A stretch of 64,000 nucleotides of DNA from NCBI GenBank assembly GCA_963702765.1, contig CAVPEB010000001.1:1-64000 (forward strand), given 5' to 3'. Under the pieces are notes generated by a model. The model made no database searches. It was not told the origin of the DNA and saw nothing but the letters and a program-made list of their open reading frames with translations. Each line of letters starts with the position of its first letter. Positions within the stretch are counted from its first letter, which is position 1. Both the position numbers and the translations under genes were made by a program. This DNA is from DATMNR01 sp963702765. GTDB taxonomy: Bacteria > Chloroflexota > Ktedonobacteria > Ktedonobacterales > Ktedonobacteraceae. Positions 19,019 through 30,674 of the stretch are shown here, piece after piece.

Positions 19019-19203
19019 AAATATTTTTCCATTACACAATAGAGCAGTGTATTACATGCGGAATACTGATGTGCAGAGGATGAAGACCACTCGTCCAGGG
19101 GACACCCGAGAGAGTTTTCAAATTACTTCCATTTCATTTTCCGCAGAGGTTTCACCTTATTTCTTAGTACGACTTGAAATGACTAAGCAAGGAGCGAACA
19201 TCA

Positions 19204-21860
<2,657 letters not shown>

Positions 21861-21920
21861 GAATTGTGTTGACAATCATTGAATATGATGTTCGCTGGAT
21901 ACCTTAAATCGATGCAGCGG

Positions 21921-21984
21921 CAATCCGAACGAGCGAGGTCTTTTCAGGTCGAATGACCTGAAAAGACCTCGCTCGTTCGGATTG
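21921..21984. terminator. perfect 30-bp hairpin between convergent genes
   Basis: Two perfectly complementary 30-nt arms (21921-21950 and 21955-21984) around a GAAT loop. It lies between the 3' ends of the GH63-like gene (+) and the CMD-family gene (-). It lacks a T-run on either side, yet its position suits a bidirectional transcription stop. The length without a single mismatch is unusual. Confidence 0.7.
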
Positions 21985-22030
21985 TGATACAACCATTTCC
22001 GTGAGTTAAGTATCAAATCTATCGAGTCGA

Positions 22031-22372
22031 TTACTCGACGTTCGCCGCGAGTTCGAAAGCTTTCATGATATGGCTGGCGGCTGACACAAGACGTGCTGTA
22101 CCAATTACGGGAAAGATCGCGATAAGTGTTCCGAGTATAGTTTCAGGATCAAGGCCTGCTTCACCGCTCGCCTCGATATTCATCAGCCACGAAGCAGGAG
22201 CTCCGTCCAGGGCCGCCAGGGCCGCCATACGTACAAGCATAAATGTCTTTGGGTCAAGTCCTGACTCCTTGTACGAGCTTTCGATTGCGGGCTGCACGAA
22301 ACTCATAACCGTTGGATCGCCCTGAGCTAGCCTCTGTAAGTTCGCCAGTGCATTAAGAGTTGGTTCACTCAT
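22031..22372 (-). CDS. carboxymuconolactone decarboxylase (CMD)-family protein
   Basis: A 113-residue all-helical protein of the CMD/AhpD superfamily (core FMLVRMAALAALDGAPASWL, then DPETILGTLIAIFPVIGTAR). Family members range from gamma-carboxymuconolactone decarboxylase to AhpD peroxidase reductants. The C-x-x-C pair of AhpD is absent, so a thiol-redox role is not supported. The specific function is unknown. It lies between two strong hairpins and appears to be transcribed alone. Confidence 0.75.
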   Translation of the reverse strand: MSEPTLNALANLQRLAQGDPTVMSFVQPAIESSYKESGLDPKTFMLVRMAALAALDGAPASWLMNIEASGEAGLDPETILGTLIAIFPVIGTARLVSAASHIMKAFELAANVE

Positions 22373-22472
22373 TACTTTACCTCACTTATTCTCTTCATAC
22401 GCAAATATGCAGGTTTTGTTTAACCTGAGCATACTATACTCGAAAAAAGTTCAGAAAGCTATTCCCTAAGGT

Positions 22473-22530
22473 GAGAGTGTGAAAGGGGTTTTGGGCGCCC
22501 GCGGGCGCCCAAAACCCCTTTCACACTCTC
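22473..22530. terminator. 58-bp near-perfect palindrome, probable terminator
   Basis: Arms 22473-22500 and 22503-22530 are exact complements over 28 bp with only GC between them. A smaller GCGCGCC/GGCGCG hairpin follows at about 22537-22552. It lies downstream of the lipoprotein gene (-) and upstream of the CMD gene (-). It could extrude as a cruciform in DNA or form a long RNA hairpin. Confidence 0.65.
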
Positions 22531-22590
22531 ATATAAGCGCGCCGCAGGCGCGAAGAAACCAGTCTCACAGTAGCTTTTTTCGAAACCCTG

Positions 22591-23226
22591 TTAAGCGAAC
22601 TTGAACGATTGCAACATCGGCTGGAAGTAGGTCGTGTTATCTTGACTGAACGTTGATACAGGAGCCTGATAGAGAATCGTAAAACTCTTACTGAGCAAAG
22701 TGTTCGCCGGATGAACAGTTGCTATCACTACCACTTGTATGTTTGTATCTTGATTATTTAATCGTTGCGTTCCTGATGCAGATATCTGGCTCCAGCTATC
22801 GCCGCCAACACTGGTTGTAGATGGAACCGTTACTGTTTGTGAATTCTTGAGCAGCACCTGCGCTGCTTGTAATGCTGTCGAGGCAACTGAATCCGCGCTA
22901 ATAGTGCCATTAGGATCAGGAGCTACGGTGATAGTCATTTTGATATTACCTGTACTATCTGCAAAGGTGAAGATATTATTCGCCTTAGTAGTAGTTTGCC
23001 AATTTTGTGGATAACTTATAGTAAAGCTATTACCCTGGAAAGCAGTCATGGCACCATTTGCCGCAGTCGGTGATGTGGGTGATGGAGCCAGGGTTGGTGT
23101 CGATGTCGGTGTCGATGCCGTACCAGTTGTGGAGCTACCGCCACAAGCAACCAGCAATACTGCAAGCATCAGGCTACTCAAAGCCAGCACTGTCCCATTC
23201 GATAAAAATTGAAATCTCTTTAACAC
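22591..23226 (-). CDS. lipoprotein, PsbP-like C-terminal domain suspected
   Basis: A 211-residue secreted protein. Residues 1-28 form a lipoprotein signal peptide with lipobox LLVAC, followed by a Thr/Ser/Pro linker (about 30-55). The folded part begins with FQGNSFTISYPQNWQ and ends LQSFKF, a pattern seen in PsbP-like and DUF1795-like domains (often written YP..W). It is anchored on the outer face of the cytoplasmic membrane. The function is unknown. The GTG start at 23226 has AAGGATAT upstream. Confidence 0.75.
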   Translation of the reverse strand: MLKRFQFLSNGTVLALSSLMLAVLLVACGGSSTTGTASTPTSTPTLAPSPTSPTAANGAMTAFQGNSFTISYPQNWQTTTKANNIFTFADSTGNIKMTITVAPDPNGTISADSVASTALQAAQVLLKNSQTVTVPSTTSVGGDSWSQISASGTQRLNNQDTNIQVVVIATVHPANTLLSKSFTILYQAPVSTFSQDNTTYFQPMLQSFKFA

Positions 23227-23507
23227 TATACATATCCTTCTTCATGTTTTGAGAACAGGTAAACTTTCTCGGCCTCATTATAGTTGAAGTTATCTGAGAA
23301 CGCTAGTTGCTAGAACGATGCCATCTTTCTTTACGCTGTGTAGAATAGCCATTTCGCACATTTTAAGCTACAATAATAAATACATCAATGGAATAAACAA
23401 ACGATCCTATAAAACTCGCAACCTATCCTGATGGAACATGGGAAAACATCTTTCTTGCCGAGTTTGAAACACATCTCAAATTTTCACGTCTAATGAAGGA
23501 GGATAGT

Positions 23508-26282
23508 ATGAGCACATCACCCTCAACTGTTAGTAGTCCACCTGGCAAGGAGCTTGCCTGGCACACACTCAGCATTGAAGACGCGTTGCAAGCACAAGGC
23601 GTCGATGCTGCAACCGGCCTGAGTCAGGCTGAAGCCGAGAGTCGCCTGAAGAAGTTCGGCCCCAACGCGTTCACGACCGAGCAGAAGGAACCTGGGTGGC
23701 GTGCTTTCCTGCGCCAGTACCAGGATCCCATGCAGATCCTTTTGCTGGTCGCTGCCATCGCCTGCCTGTTTATACAGCAATGGGGTACGGCCTTGATGCT
23801 GGTGGTCCTGACGCTGTTCAATGCGCTACTGGCATTACGCCAGGAGGGCAAAGCCGAGGAGAGCGTTGCTGCCCTGCAGAAGATGATGATAGTCAAATCA
23901 AAAGTGCGTCGTGATGGACAGGTGAGTGAGATCCCGGCTGAGGAGATTGTGCCGGGTGACATCGTCTTGCTAGAGGCTGGAGACCGCGTGACAGCCGATG
24001 GCCGCATTATCCGGGCTGCGACGCTGGAAATAGGCGAGTCCGCTCTGACTGGTGAGAGTGCTCCTGTACCCAAAGAGGTGACTCCCGTCGATCAGGTGGA
24101 TACGCCGCTGGGTGACCGGGTCGATATGGCCTATATGAATACGGAAGTGACCCGTGGAGCTGGGGACATTCTGGTCACAGCAACAGGCATGGCGACCGAA
24201 GTCGGGCATATTTCGGGCATGTTGCAAACCACCAGGCTCGAGAAGACTCCGCTCACCAAACAACTCGATATTCTCACGAACCAGATCATCGTGATTGCCC
24301 TGGTGGCGCTGGCCCTGTTCCTGGCGCTCGGCTATTTTCGTAATGGCCAATCAGTTGATACGCTCTTACTGGCAGGCGTCGCCTTTGCCATCTCGGCCAT
24401 TCCAACTGGCCTTCCAGCGGTCGTTACCTTCCTGCTGGCAGCCGGCACCACAGCGCTGGCAAAAATCGGCGCCATTGTGAAGCGACTGCGCTCGGTCGAG
24501 ACGCTCGGAGCAACCTCAGCTATCAACTCGGACAAGACAGGCACTCTGACGCTCAACCAGATGACGGCCACAGAGCTGGTGATCCCCGGCCAACGGTACA
24601 CGATCACTGGCGGTGGCTACTCGACGGTCGGACAGATCACGCGTGTGGGTGGCAAGCCCAGTATCGATCTCGAACCCTACTATTTGCCGATGGCGCTGGC
24701 TTCTGACGCGGTGGCCAGAGATGGCGAACTCGTCGGTGATCCCACGGAGGGCGCGCTGGTGGTGTTGGCTGCCAAGGGGGGCATAGACGCCGTCACCACC
24801 CGAGAGGCGTATCCACGGGTGGCCGAGTTGCCGTTTGATGCAGCCTACAAGCTGATGGCGACATTTCACAAGATGCAAGGCGATGACGGCAAGGAGGTGA
24901 TTCGCTGCTTCGTGAAAGGCGCGCCTGACCAATTGCTGGCCCGTTCGACCCAAGGCCTGGATGCCCACCAGCAGCTTGTTTCGATTGATGCGCTGCGCAG
25001 CGATTACACGGCCAACAACGAGCGACTGGGCACGCAGGGCCTGCGCGTGATGGCGGTGGCGCGTCGCGATTTCGATCCTGCCAGCTTCGACCCCTCGAGT
25101 GATCTGCTCTCCCAGGTGAGCGATTTAACCATGCTCGCGCTGGTCGGCATTGTAGACCCGCCACGCCCAGAAGCGAAAGCCTCGATCGCCAAAGCTCGAT
25201 CCGCTGGTATCCAGATACGCATGATCACTGGCGACCATGCGGTTACGGCGGCTGCCATTGCAGGAAAATTGGGCATCCCAGGCCGCGCGATAAGCGGCGC
25301 AGAATTCGCTGCCTTGAGCGACAAGGAAGCGCTGCGCCAGATCGGCGAGATCGGGGTGATCGCCCGTGTGACACCGGAGCATAAAGTGCGCTTGGTCGAG
25401 GTCTTAAAGAAGGCGGATAAGATCGTGGCGATGACAGGTGACGGCGTCAACGATGCCCCGGCTCTCAAGAAGGCAGACATCGGGGTGGCCATGGGTATCA
25501 CCGGTACCGATGTCGCCAAAGAGGCAGCCGTGATGATCCTCACCGACGACAATTTTGCTACCATCATCCGGGCGGTAGAGAATGGGCGTGCCCTCTATGA
25601 TAACCTTCTGAAATACATCCGCTTCCAGATGGGCTCCCTGTTCGCGTTCATTGTAACCTTCCTGGCTTCGGCGCTCTTCAACATCCTGGGCGGCGTCCCG
25701 TTCCTGCCTTTGCAGGTGTTGTGGATCAATTTCACGATCGACATCTTCCTCTCCATCGGGCTTGGCATGGGCAACCCGACGCCAGGTCTGATGGAGCGTC
25801 CACCGCGCAAAGCGGGCGAACGGATCTTGCCCACCCGTCTCTTTACGCGACTGATTATCACCGGGTTGATCATAGCAGCGTGTACGCTGGGCGTGATGCA
25901 ATACGCGGTGGCAGGTGCTCACTGGAGTGTCGAAGTCGCCCATACGATGGGTATGACCACATTCTCGCTCGCGAGCATCTTCTTTGCGCTGGAGACGAAT
26001 GATGAGCTGCGTTCAGTGTTTAACCATGTAACGCTGGAGAGTACCCGCTTGCTGCAGATGTGTGGCTGGTCACTGTTGGCAACTTTCCTGGTGACCGCGC
26101 CGGACTTCATGAACAGGATCTTCGGGACAACCAATCTGACGTTCGTACAATGGTTCATCTGTATCGTTGTGAGTTCTTTGATCCTGTGGGTGATAGAAAT
26201 TGTGAAGATCTTCCGTAGGCAAGCTGCAGCGTCATCTGTCGCTGAACCAGAAACAGTTTCCGCTGCTCAGAGAGCTGCTTAA
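23508..26282 (+). CDS. P-type cation-transporting ATPase (P2-like)
   Basis: A 924-residue membrane pump using ATP through an aspartyl-phosphate. It has an N-terminal cation-ATPase domain, ALTGESAPVPK in the actuator domain, the phosphorylation motif NSDKTGTLTLNQM, the nucleotide-binding KGAPDQLLAR, MTGDGVNDAPALKKADIGVAM in the hinge, and about ten membrane helices. In helix 4 the SERCA motif PEGLP is replaced by PTGLP, removing the Glu that binds calcium. Helix 6 keeps N-x-x-x-D (NFTIDIF). Calcium specificity is therefore doubtful. ATG 23508 is favoured over 23493 by GAAGGAGGA upstream. It is followed in the same direction by ppk2, so polyphosphate/ion homeostasis may be linked. Confidence 0.93.
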   Translation: MSTSPSTVSSPPGKELAWHTLSIEDALQAQGVDAATGLSQAEAESRLKKFGPNAFTTEQKEPGWRAFLRQYQDPMQILLLVAAIACLFIQQWGTALMLVVLTLFNALLALRQEGKAEESVAALQKMMIVKSKVRRDGQVSEIPAEEIVPGDIVLLEAGDRVTADGRIIRAATLEIGESALTGESAPVPKEVTPVDQVDTPLGDRVDMAYMNTEVTRGAGDILVTATGMATEVGHISGMLQTTRLEKTPLTKQLDILTNQIIVIALVALALFLALGYFRNGQSVDTLLLAGVAFAISAIPTGLPAVVTFLLAAGTTALAKIGAIVKRLRSVETLGATSAINSDKTGTLTLNQMTATELVIPGQRYTITGGGYSTVGQITRVGGKPSIDLEPYYLPMALASDAVARDGELVGDPTEGALVVLAAKGGIDAVTTREAYPRVAELPFDAAYKLMATFHKMQGDDGKEVIRCFVKGAPDQLLARSTQGLDAHQQLVSIDALRSDYTANNERLGTQGLRVMAVARRDFDPASFDPSSDLLSQVSDLTMLALVGIVDPPRPEAKASIAKARSAGIQIRMITGDHAVTAAAIAGKLGIPGRAISGAEFAALSDKEALRQIGEIGVIARVTPEHKVRLVEVLKKADKIVAMTGDGVNDAPALKKADIGVAMGITGTDVAKEAAVMILTDDNFATIIRAVENGRALYDNLLKYIRFQMGSLFAFIVTFLASALFNILGGVPFLPLQVLWINFTIDIFLSIGLGMGNPTPGLMERPPRKAGERILPTRLFTRLIITGLIIAACTLGVMQYAVAGAHWSVEVAHTMGMTTFSLASIFFALETNDELRSVFNHVTLESTRLLQMCGWSLLATFLVTAPDFMNRIFGTTNLTFVQWFICIVVSSLILWVIEIVKIFRRQAAASSVAEPETVSAAQRAA

Positions 26283-26455
26283 TCCGTAGGTTGAACCTTG
26301 ATCATATTGGGTGACCAATTCGTCTCTCCTCATTTGATGAGCTGACGGAACAATGAGTTGGAGTTGAAGAATGAATAAGGTCACCCTTTCACATTTTTTA
26401 ATATACCGTACAACTTTCGAACCGTCTCATCGATTAACCAGAAAGGTGGAACATA

Positions 26456-27268
26456 ATGTCCAAAGATAAAGGAAAGAACCAGGAAGAGAAGCCAGGAAAG
26501 ATGAAAAGGAAGGAGTTCGAGAAAGAGTTAGAAAAGCTGCAAATCGAACTCGTGAAGTTGCAGCGCTGGGTAGTACATGAGGGATTGCGTGTGGTTATCG
26601 TGTTTGAAGGACGAGACGCAGCGGGGAAAGGAGGCACTATCAAGCGCATCGTCGATCGGGTCAGCCCTCGTGTCTTCAGAGTGGTAGCGCTACCCAAGCC
26701 TACAGAGCGTGAGAAATCAGAATTGTATATCCAACGCTATATACCTCACTTTCCTGCGTCCGGAGAGGTCATCGTATTTGACCGCAGTTGGTACAACCGG
26801 GCTGGCGTCGAGCATGTGATGGGCTTTTGTAGTGAGGATGAATACGTTACATTCCTGCAAAATACTCCTCTGTTTGAAGGATGGTTAATTGGGCAAGGCG
26901 TGGTCTTAATCAAGTACTGGCTAGAAGTAAGTGAGGAAGAGCAAGATCGCCGCTTCAAGGCGAGGATTAGCGATGGTAGGAAGATCTGGAAGCTCAGTCC
27001 AATGGACGTGGAATCGCATCGACGTTGGTATGACTACTCCAGGGCTAGAGATGCCATGTTCGAGGCAACCGATACACCCGAGTCTCCCTGGTATGTCATC
27101 AACTCCAATGATAAAAAACGTGCACGCCTGAATTGCATCGCACATCTCTTGAGCCTGATCCCCTACAAGGAACTCCCGGAAGGAGAGGTCAAACTCGGGA
27201 AACCACAGTCTCCAAATGGGTATAAAGAGCCGGAGAGAGCATATCACATGGTCCCAGAAGTGTATTAA
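26456..27268 (+). CDS. ppk2: polyphosphate kinase 2
   Basis: A 270-residue PPK2-family kinase, which transfers phosphate between polyphosphate and nucleotides, usually making ATP or GTP. It has Walker A EGRDAAGKGG (51-60), Walker B FDRSWYNR (108-115) and a lysine-rich N-terminus. The lid region (RFKARISDGRKIWKLSPMD) is at about 162-180. The length is that of single-domain class I enzymes acting on nucleoside diphosphates. ATG at 26456 has AGAAAGGTGG upstream. It ends at a convergent hairpin. Confidence 0.95.
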   Translation: MSKDKGKNQEEKPGKMKRKEFEKELEKLQIELVKLQRWVVHEGLRVVIVFEGRDAAGKGGTIKRIVDRVSPRVFRVVALPKPTEREKSELYIQRYIPHFPASGEVIVFDRSWYNRAGVEHVMGFCSEDEYVTFLQNTPLFEGWLIGQGVVLIKYWLEVSEEEQDRRFKARISDGRKIWKLSPMDVESHRRWYDYSRARDAMFEATDTPESPWYVINSNDKKRARLNCIAHLLSLIPYKELPEGEVKLGKPQSPNGYKEPERAYHMVPEVY

Positions 27269-27292
27269 ATTATGAGGAGTGAATTTTTCTAT

Positions 27293-27322
27293 GAGAGGTG
27301 ATAGCTAGCGTTAACACCTCTC
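27293..27322. terminator. hairpin between ppk2 and the ClC gene
   Basis: GAGAGGTG and CACCTCTC arms around a 14-nt loop, lying 25 bp after the ppk2 stop. T-runs are weak. Convergent position supports a terminator. Confidence 0.5.
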
Positions 27323-27514
27323 GAACAATACGCTTAACATGGCAGTGATACTCTCTCTTGAAGCAAGTGGGAAGTTATACAGGATAGTTGCTCTTTCTAC
27401 TTGAACTACTGTGCTCCCCCATCCGAAAGCAAAATCAAACGCATAAGTGATCAGGTCGTGCTGGCTTCACCAGCACTAGCCGCAGTCTGCGCCCCAGGTA
27501 CCTTTGCTTCATCA

Positions 27515-28882
27515 CTATCGGTAGACTGTGCCGGATTTTTGTTTCGGTAGCAGAGGTGTGAGCGCCTTCGATACCAGAAAGCCCGTAACCGCTCCGATAA
27601 CTATTACTGGCAACAGGTCAAGTTGCCCCCCCAGCAGCCCGAGTAGAAGGGCAATCGTCAAAGGAATGGGGAAGCCAGCACATGCAACACCCGCCATCGC
27701 AGCTGTCACGGCCACGCCTTGTGGAATAAACGTCAAGACCTGGGAAATCGCCAGGCCCAGTGTGCCACCGATGAAGAGTAACGGGAAGACTGGACCACCA
27801 TCGAAGCCAGTAGCAAACGACGTACTGGTGAGTAAGGCCTTGACGACCACCAACAGCAGCAGAAAGCCCACGGTGTAGGCAGCCGGGTTGGCCTCTGCAG
27901 TATGGAGGATTTGTGTCACCTGAGCCTGGCCGGAGTAGAGCGTGAGCGGTAGGAACGAGCCGATCAAGCCGATCACCACACCGCCCACGATGGCAAGGAT
28001 AACCGGACGTTTTTTGAGCGGTGCAAAGACAAGGTGCATCACGCCGAAGATCACTTTGAACAGGATCCCGATGACCCCGGCGATGAGCCCGACCAACACA
28101 GCCGAGCCCAGGTCATAGATGTGGGGAGAAGCATAGTTCGGGAAGCTGAAGATACCTAAAAACTGCGTGTGCAAGAGTGCGAAATAGACACTATAGCCAA
28201 AGGCAGCGGCGACGAGCCCGGGGATCACGTGGCGATAGAAATCCAGTTCTTTGATGAACATATATTCATAAGCGCCGATCGCCCCAACGACCGGAGACCC
28301 GAAGAACCCGCCGAAGGCCCCGGCAATAGCGCTATAGACGAGCAAGGGAGCGTCGTCTTTCTCGATCCTGAGACGATCAGAGATGAAGGTTCCAACTCCG
28401 CCACTCAGAAACACAAGCGGACCTTCGGGGCCGACAGCAGCGCCACTCCACAGCGCTATAAATGCCTCAAGCAAGATACTCGGCACATAGCGGGGAGTGA
28501 TGCGGCCCGTCTTAGCGTATTGGCCCTGGGCCACTCCCAATCCCGCGTGCTGTCCAAAGAACTTGATCGCGATGCCAATCAGCACGCCAGCTATGGTCAG
28601 CAGGATCAGCGGCCAGAATGAAATACCACCGATTTTGAAGTAGCTGCTCGGCTGCTGGAAGAACGTGACTCCCCAATTGTAGAGCGTGATGTACCCCGCT
28701 GTGAGCAGTGCGGAGCCTGCGCCGAATAGTGCCGCGTAGAGCAGCAACAGATAATAGCTAGTCTTCAACGCCGTCTCTGGTGCGCCGCTCGTCGAGATCG
28801 CTACCTTCTCCTGCTCGTCCGCTTTATCCTTGACGGACGGATCTGTATGAGAGATCGAGGGTTTTTTAAACTGGTTTGACAT
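27515..28882 (-). CDS. ClC-family chloride channel/exchanger
   Basis: A 455-residue ClC protein with about ten to twelve membrane helices. The GxEGP motif (GPEGPLVFLSGG) supplies the gating Glu of H+/Cl- exchangers. GFPIPLTIALLLGLLGG matches the late GxFxP-type motif in position, although the canonical first motif GSGIP is replaced by AGLGVAQ. It has no CBS domains. ATG 28882 is chosen for the GAGGAGG site; the upstream ATG at 28909 has none. Ion selectivity is uncertain because of the altered first motif. Confidence 0.88.
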   Translation of the reverse strand: MSNQFKKPSISHTDPSVKDKADEQEKVAISTSGAPETALKTSYYLLLLYAALFGAGSALLTAGYITLYNWGVTFFQQPSSYFKIGGISFWPLILLTIAGVLIGIAIKFFGQHAGLGVAQGQYAKTGRITPRYVPSILLEAFIALWSGAAVGPEGPLVFLSGGVGTFISDRLRIEKDDAPLLVYSAIAGAFGGFFGSPVVGAIGAYEYMFIKELDFYRHVIPGLVAAAFGYSVYFALLHTQFLGIFSFPNYASPHIYDLGSAVLVGLIAGVIGILFKVIFGVMHLVFAPLKKRPVILAIVGGVVIGLIGSFLPLTLYSGQAQVTQILHTAEANPAAYTVGFLLLLVVVKALLTSTSFATGFDGGPVFPLLFIGGTLGLAISQVLTFIPQGVAVTAAMAGVACAGFPIPLTIALLLGLLGGQLDLLPVIVIGAVTGFLVSKALTPLLPKQKSGTVYR

Positions 28883-29344
28883 ATGTTGCATCCTCCTCAC
28901 GATGTTCAATCGTCCATATCACGAAACTTTGGCCATATGTTTTTTATTGAGAGTCAGGTATCAATAATTCATTAGACCCTGATATAAACCATGATGCACA
29001 AAAATCATCTTATTTTAACATACTTGTCCTGACATAAAACACATCCTTGAATGTATTGTGCGCAATTTGGGTAAGAAATGCTCAAGATGCTAATATTCTT
29101 AACATTAGTGGTTCACTACAATTTGACGTCATAGTATAAATACACCACATTCTTTGATTTCTATTAGACGTATCAAAAATAGTATGTTTATATGTTGCAT
29201 TTTATGACTCTTGCATATAAACTGAGTGCAGTGTTGCTGTTTCTTGCTGCCATCTTTGACGATATTCATCAAAATGGTCAGAATAAAGAGATGCTCACTT
29301 TGATACTGTTATCGTATATTTTTCACGTTGAAAGGAAATCACAC
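28883..29344. other. divergent gap between ClC and a small membrane protein
   Basis: This 460-bp AT-rich stretch holds the promoters of the two divergent genes. A + frame begins at 29192 and runs into the next gene, but it has no ribosome site. No RNA structure is recognised. Confidence 0.4.
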
Positions 29345-29740
29345 ATGAGAGAACGTCCTATTGGTGTTACAATCCTCGCAATTCTGGCTGGTGTCGCTGC
29401 TGTCCTGGCAGCCATACATGCGCTCCAGTTCCTGGGAATCATTCCATTTCTCGTTGGGCCTGCTGGTTATAAAGTCCATTATTTCAGCTTCTGGAATGCT
29501 CTGATGTGGGCGATTATGCTCTGGATATACGTCTGGCTGGTGCAGATGCTCTGGCGAGTTGAGCCACAAGCATGGATGTTCCTGGTGTTCGTCTCAGTAT
29601 TCGAACTCTTCCTTGGCTTCCTCTCGATGCTCGGTGCATCCACCTGGGAGGATGTATCGGCATCCATTATCGTCAGTGCCATTATCCTGCTCTATTGTAT
29701 GTTACCTGGCACGAGAAGAGCTTTTGCCACAGCGCAATAA
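29345..29740 (+). CDS. small integral membrane protein, unknown function
   Basis: A 131-residue protein beginning MRERPIGVTILAILAG, with four predicted membrane helices (about 7-30, 45-65, 75-95 and 105-122). ATG 29345 is selected because GAAAGGAAATC precedes it; the longer frame from 29192 adds unlikely sequence. The RPIGVTILA start is common in small actinobacterial and Chloroflexota membrane proteins of unknown role. Confidence 0.7.
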   Translation: MRERPIGVTILAILAGVAAVLAAIHALQFLGIIPFLVGPAGYKVHYFSFWNALMWAIMLWIYVWLVQMLWRVEPQAWMFLVFVSVFELFLGFLSMLGASTWEDVSASIIVSAIILLYCMLPGTRRAFATAQ

Positions 29741-29757
29741 GCATACCAACATCAACT

Positions 29758-30454
29758 TCAAATGATGTTGATCGCGCGCGAGACAACAAATGAAAGTAGG
29801 AGCAATGCAAGGATTGCTTCGACCATCATGAGAAATTTCGCACGATGCGACAGGGGCATGGTATCGGTTGGACTAAACGCAGTTGAACCAGTAAAAGCCA
29901 CATACAGATAATCAAAAAAATGTGGCACCCAGTTCTCATCAAGGCCGCCCATTTGCTGTGGAAACAGGAAGTCAGACAGTTGATGGGCGGAATGCCGACG
30001 TTTTTCAGGACCTCCCCCATCGATTTCCCAGTACCATAAAGCGAACATGAGAATGTTGCACCCATACAACAGCAGCCCGGTGTATAGCAAGCCAAACCCT
30101 TTGAGATCACTTGTTAAGGTCGATGATCATACGCACAATACCTACCGCTAATACGATAGTGACGATCCCGAGCAGCATCATGGAACCAACACGGAGCGTG
30201 ACTGGCGAAATTCTTCGTCTGGTCAACACGGCAATCACGAATGGGATGATAAACACTCCTTCAATTGCTAATAAGAGGATCCCATACGGGCCAAAACTAA
30301 TTTTTATCGGAAGGAGCGCATACAACACACCTATAGCTACAAGACCCCCTATTGCATTCCAATGCGGAGTTGCTCGTATTTTTTGAGGCCCAACACTGGG
30401 TTCTTGCTCATGTTCATCAGAGGTACCTGCTCCGTTCTGATTGGTCGTTTTCAT
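29758..30454 (-). pseudogene. DUF1345/ion-channel-like membrane protein, frameshifted
   Basis: The N-terminal frame (to 30107) has four hydrophobic segments and ends IVRMIIDLNK. The C-terminal frame, readable from about 30110, continues SDLKGFGLLYTGLLLYGCNI and then has WYWEIDGGGPEKR, FDYLYVAFTGSTAFSPTDTM and a last helix. The TGSTAFSPTDT stretch resembles the pore region of two-helix potassium channels. The two frames join near 30105, where loss of two bases (AAGTGAT for AAGAGTGAT) fits. ATG 30454 is taken as start (GGAGCAGAG upstream). Confidence 0.65.
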
Positions 30455-30534
30455 TTTTATCTCTGCTCCAATTTCCAGCAATTTCAAGATTACTCATCAA
30501 TATTTTTAAGAGATAGAGCAATTGAGGGAGCACA

Positions 30535-30555
30535 GGTGGACCTTTATGGTCCACC
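30535..30555 (-). terminator. short hairpin behind the AI-2E permease gene
   Basis: GGTGGACC and GGTCCACC arms with a TTTAT loop. It lies about 120 bp beyond the annotated AI-2E stop on the minus strand. T-runs are weak. Confidence 0.4.
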
Positions 30556-30674
30556 AAAAGATCCGTGCCCTGCTACCAGCATCTGAGAGCAGATCGGATA
30601 GCTCCTCGCTTACGACAAAGGTCCCATCCATAGCTGGCTCGGTAGCCATCTTTGGCGCAGGTTCCTCTTGTGGG

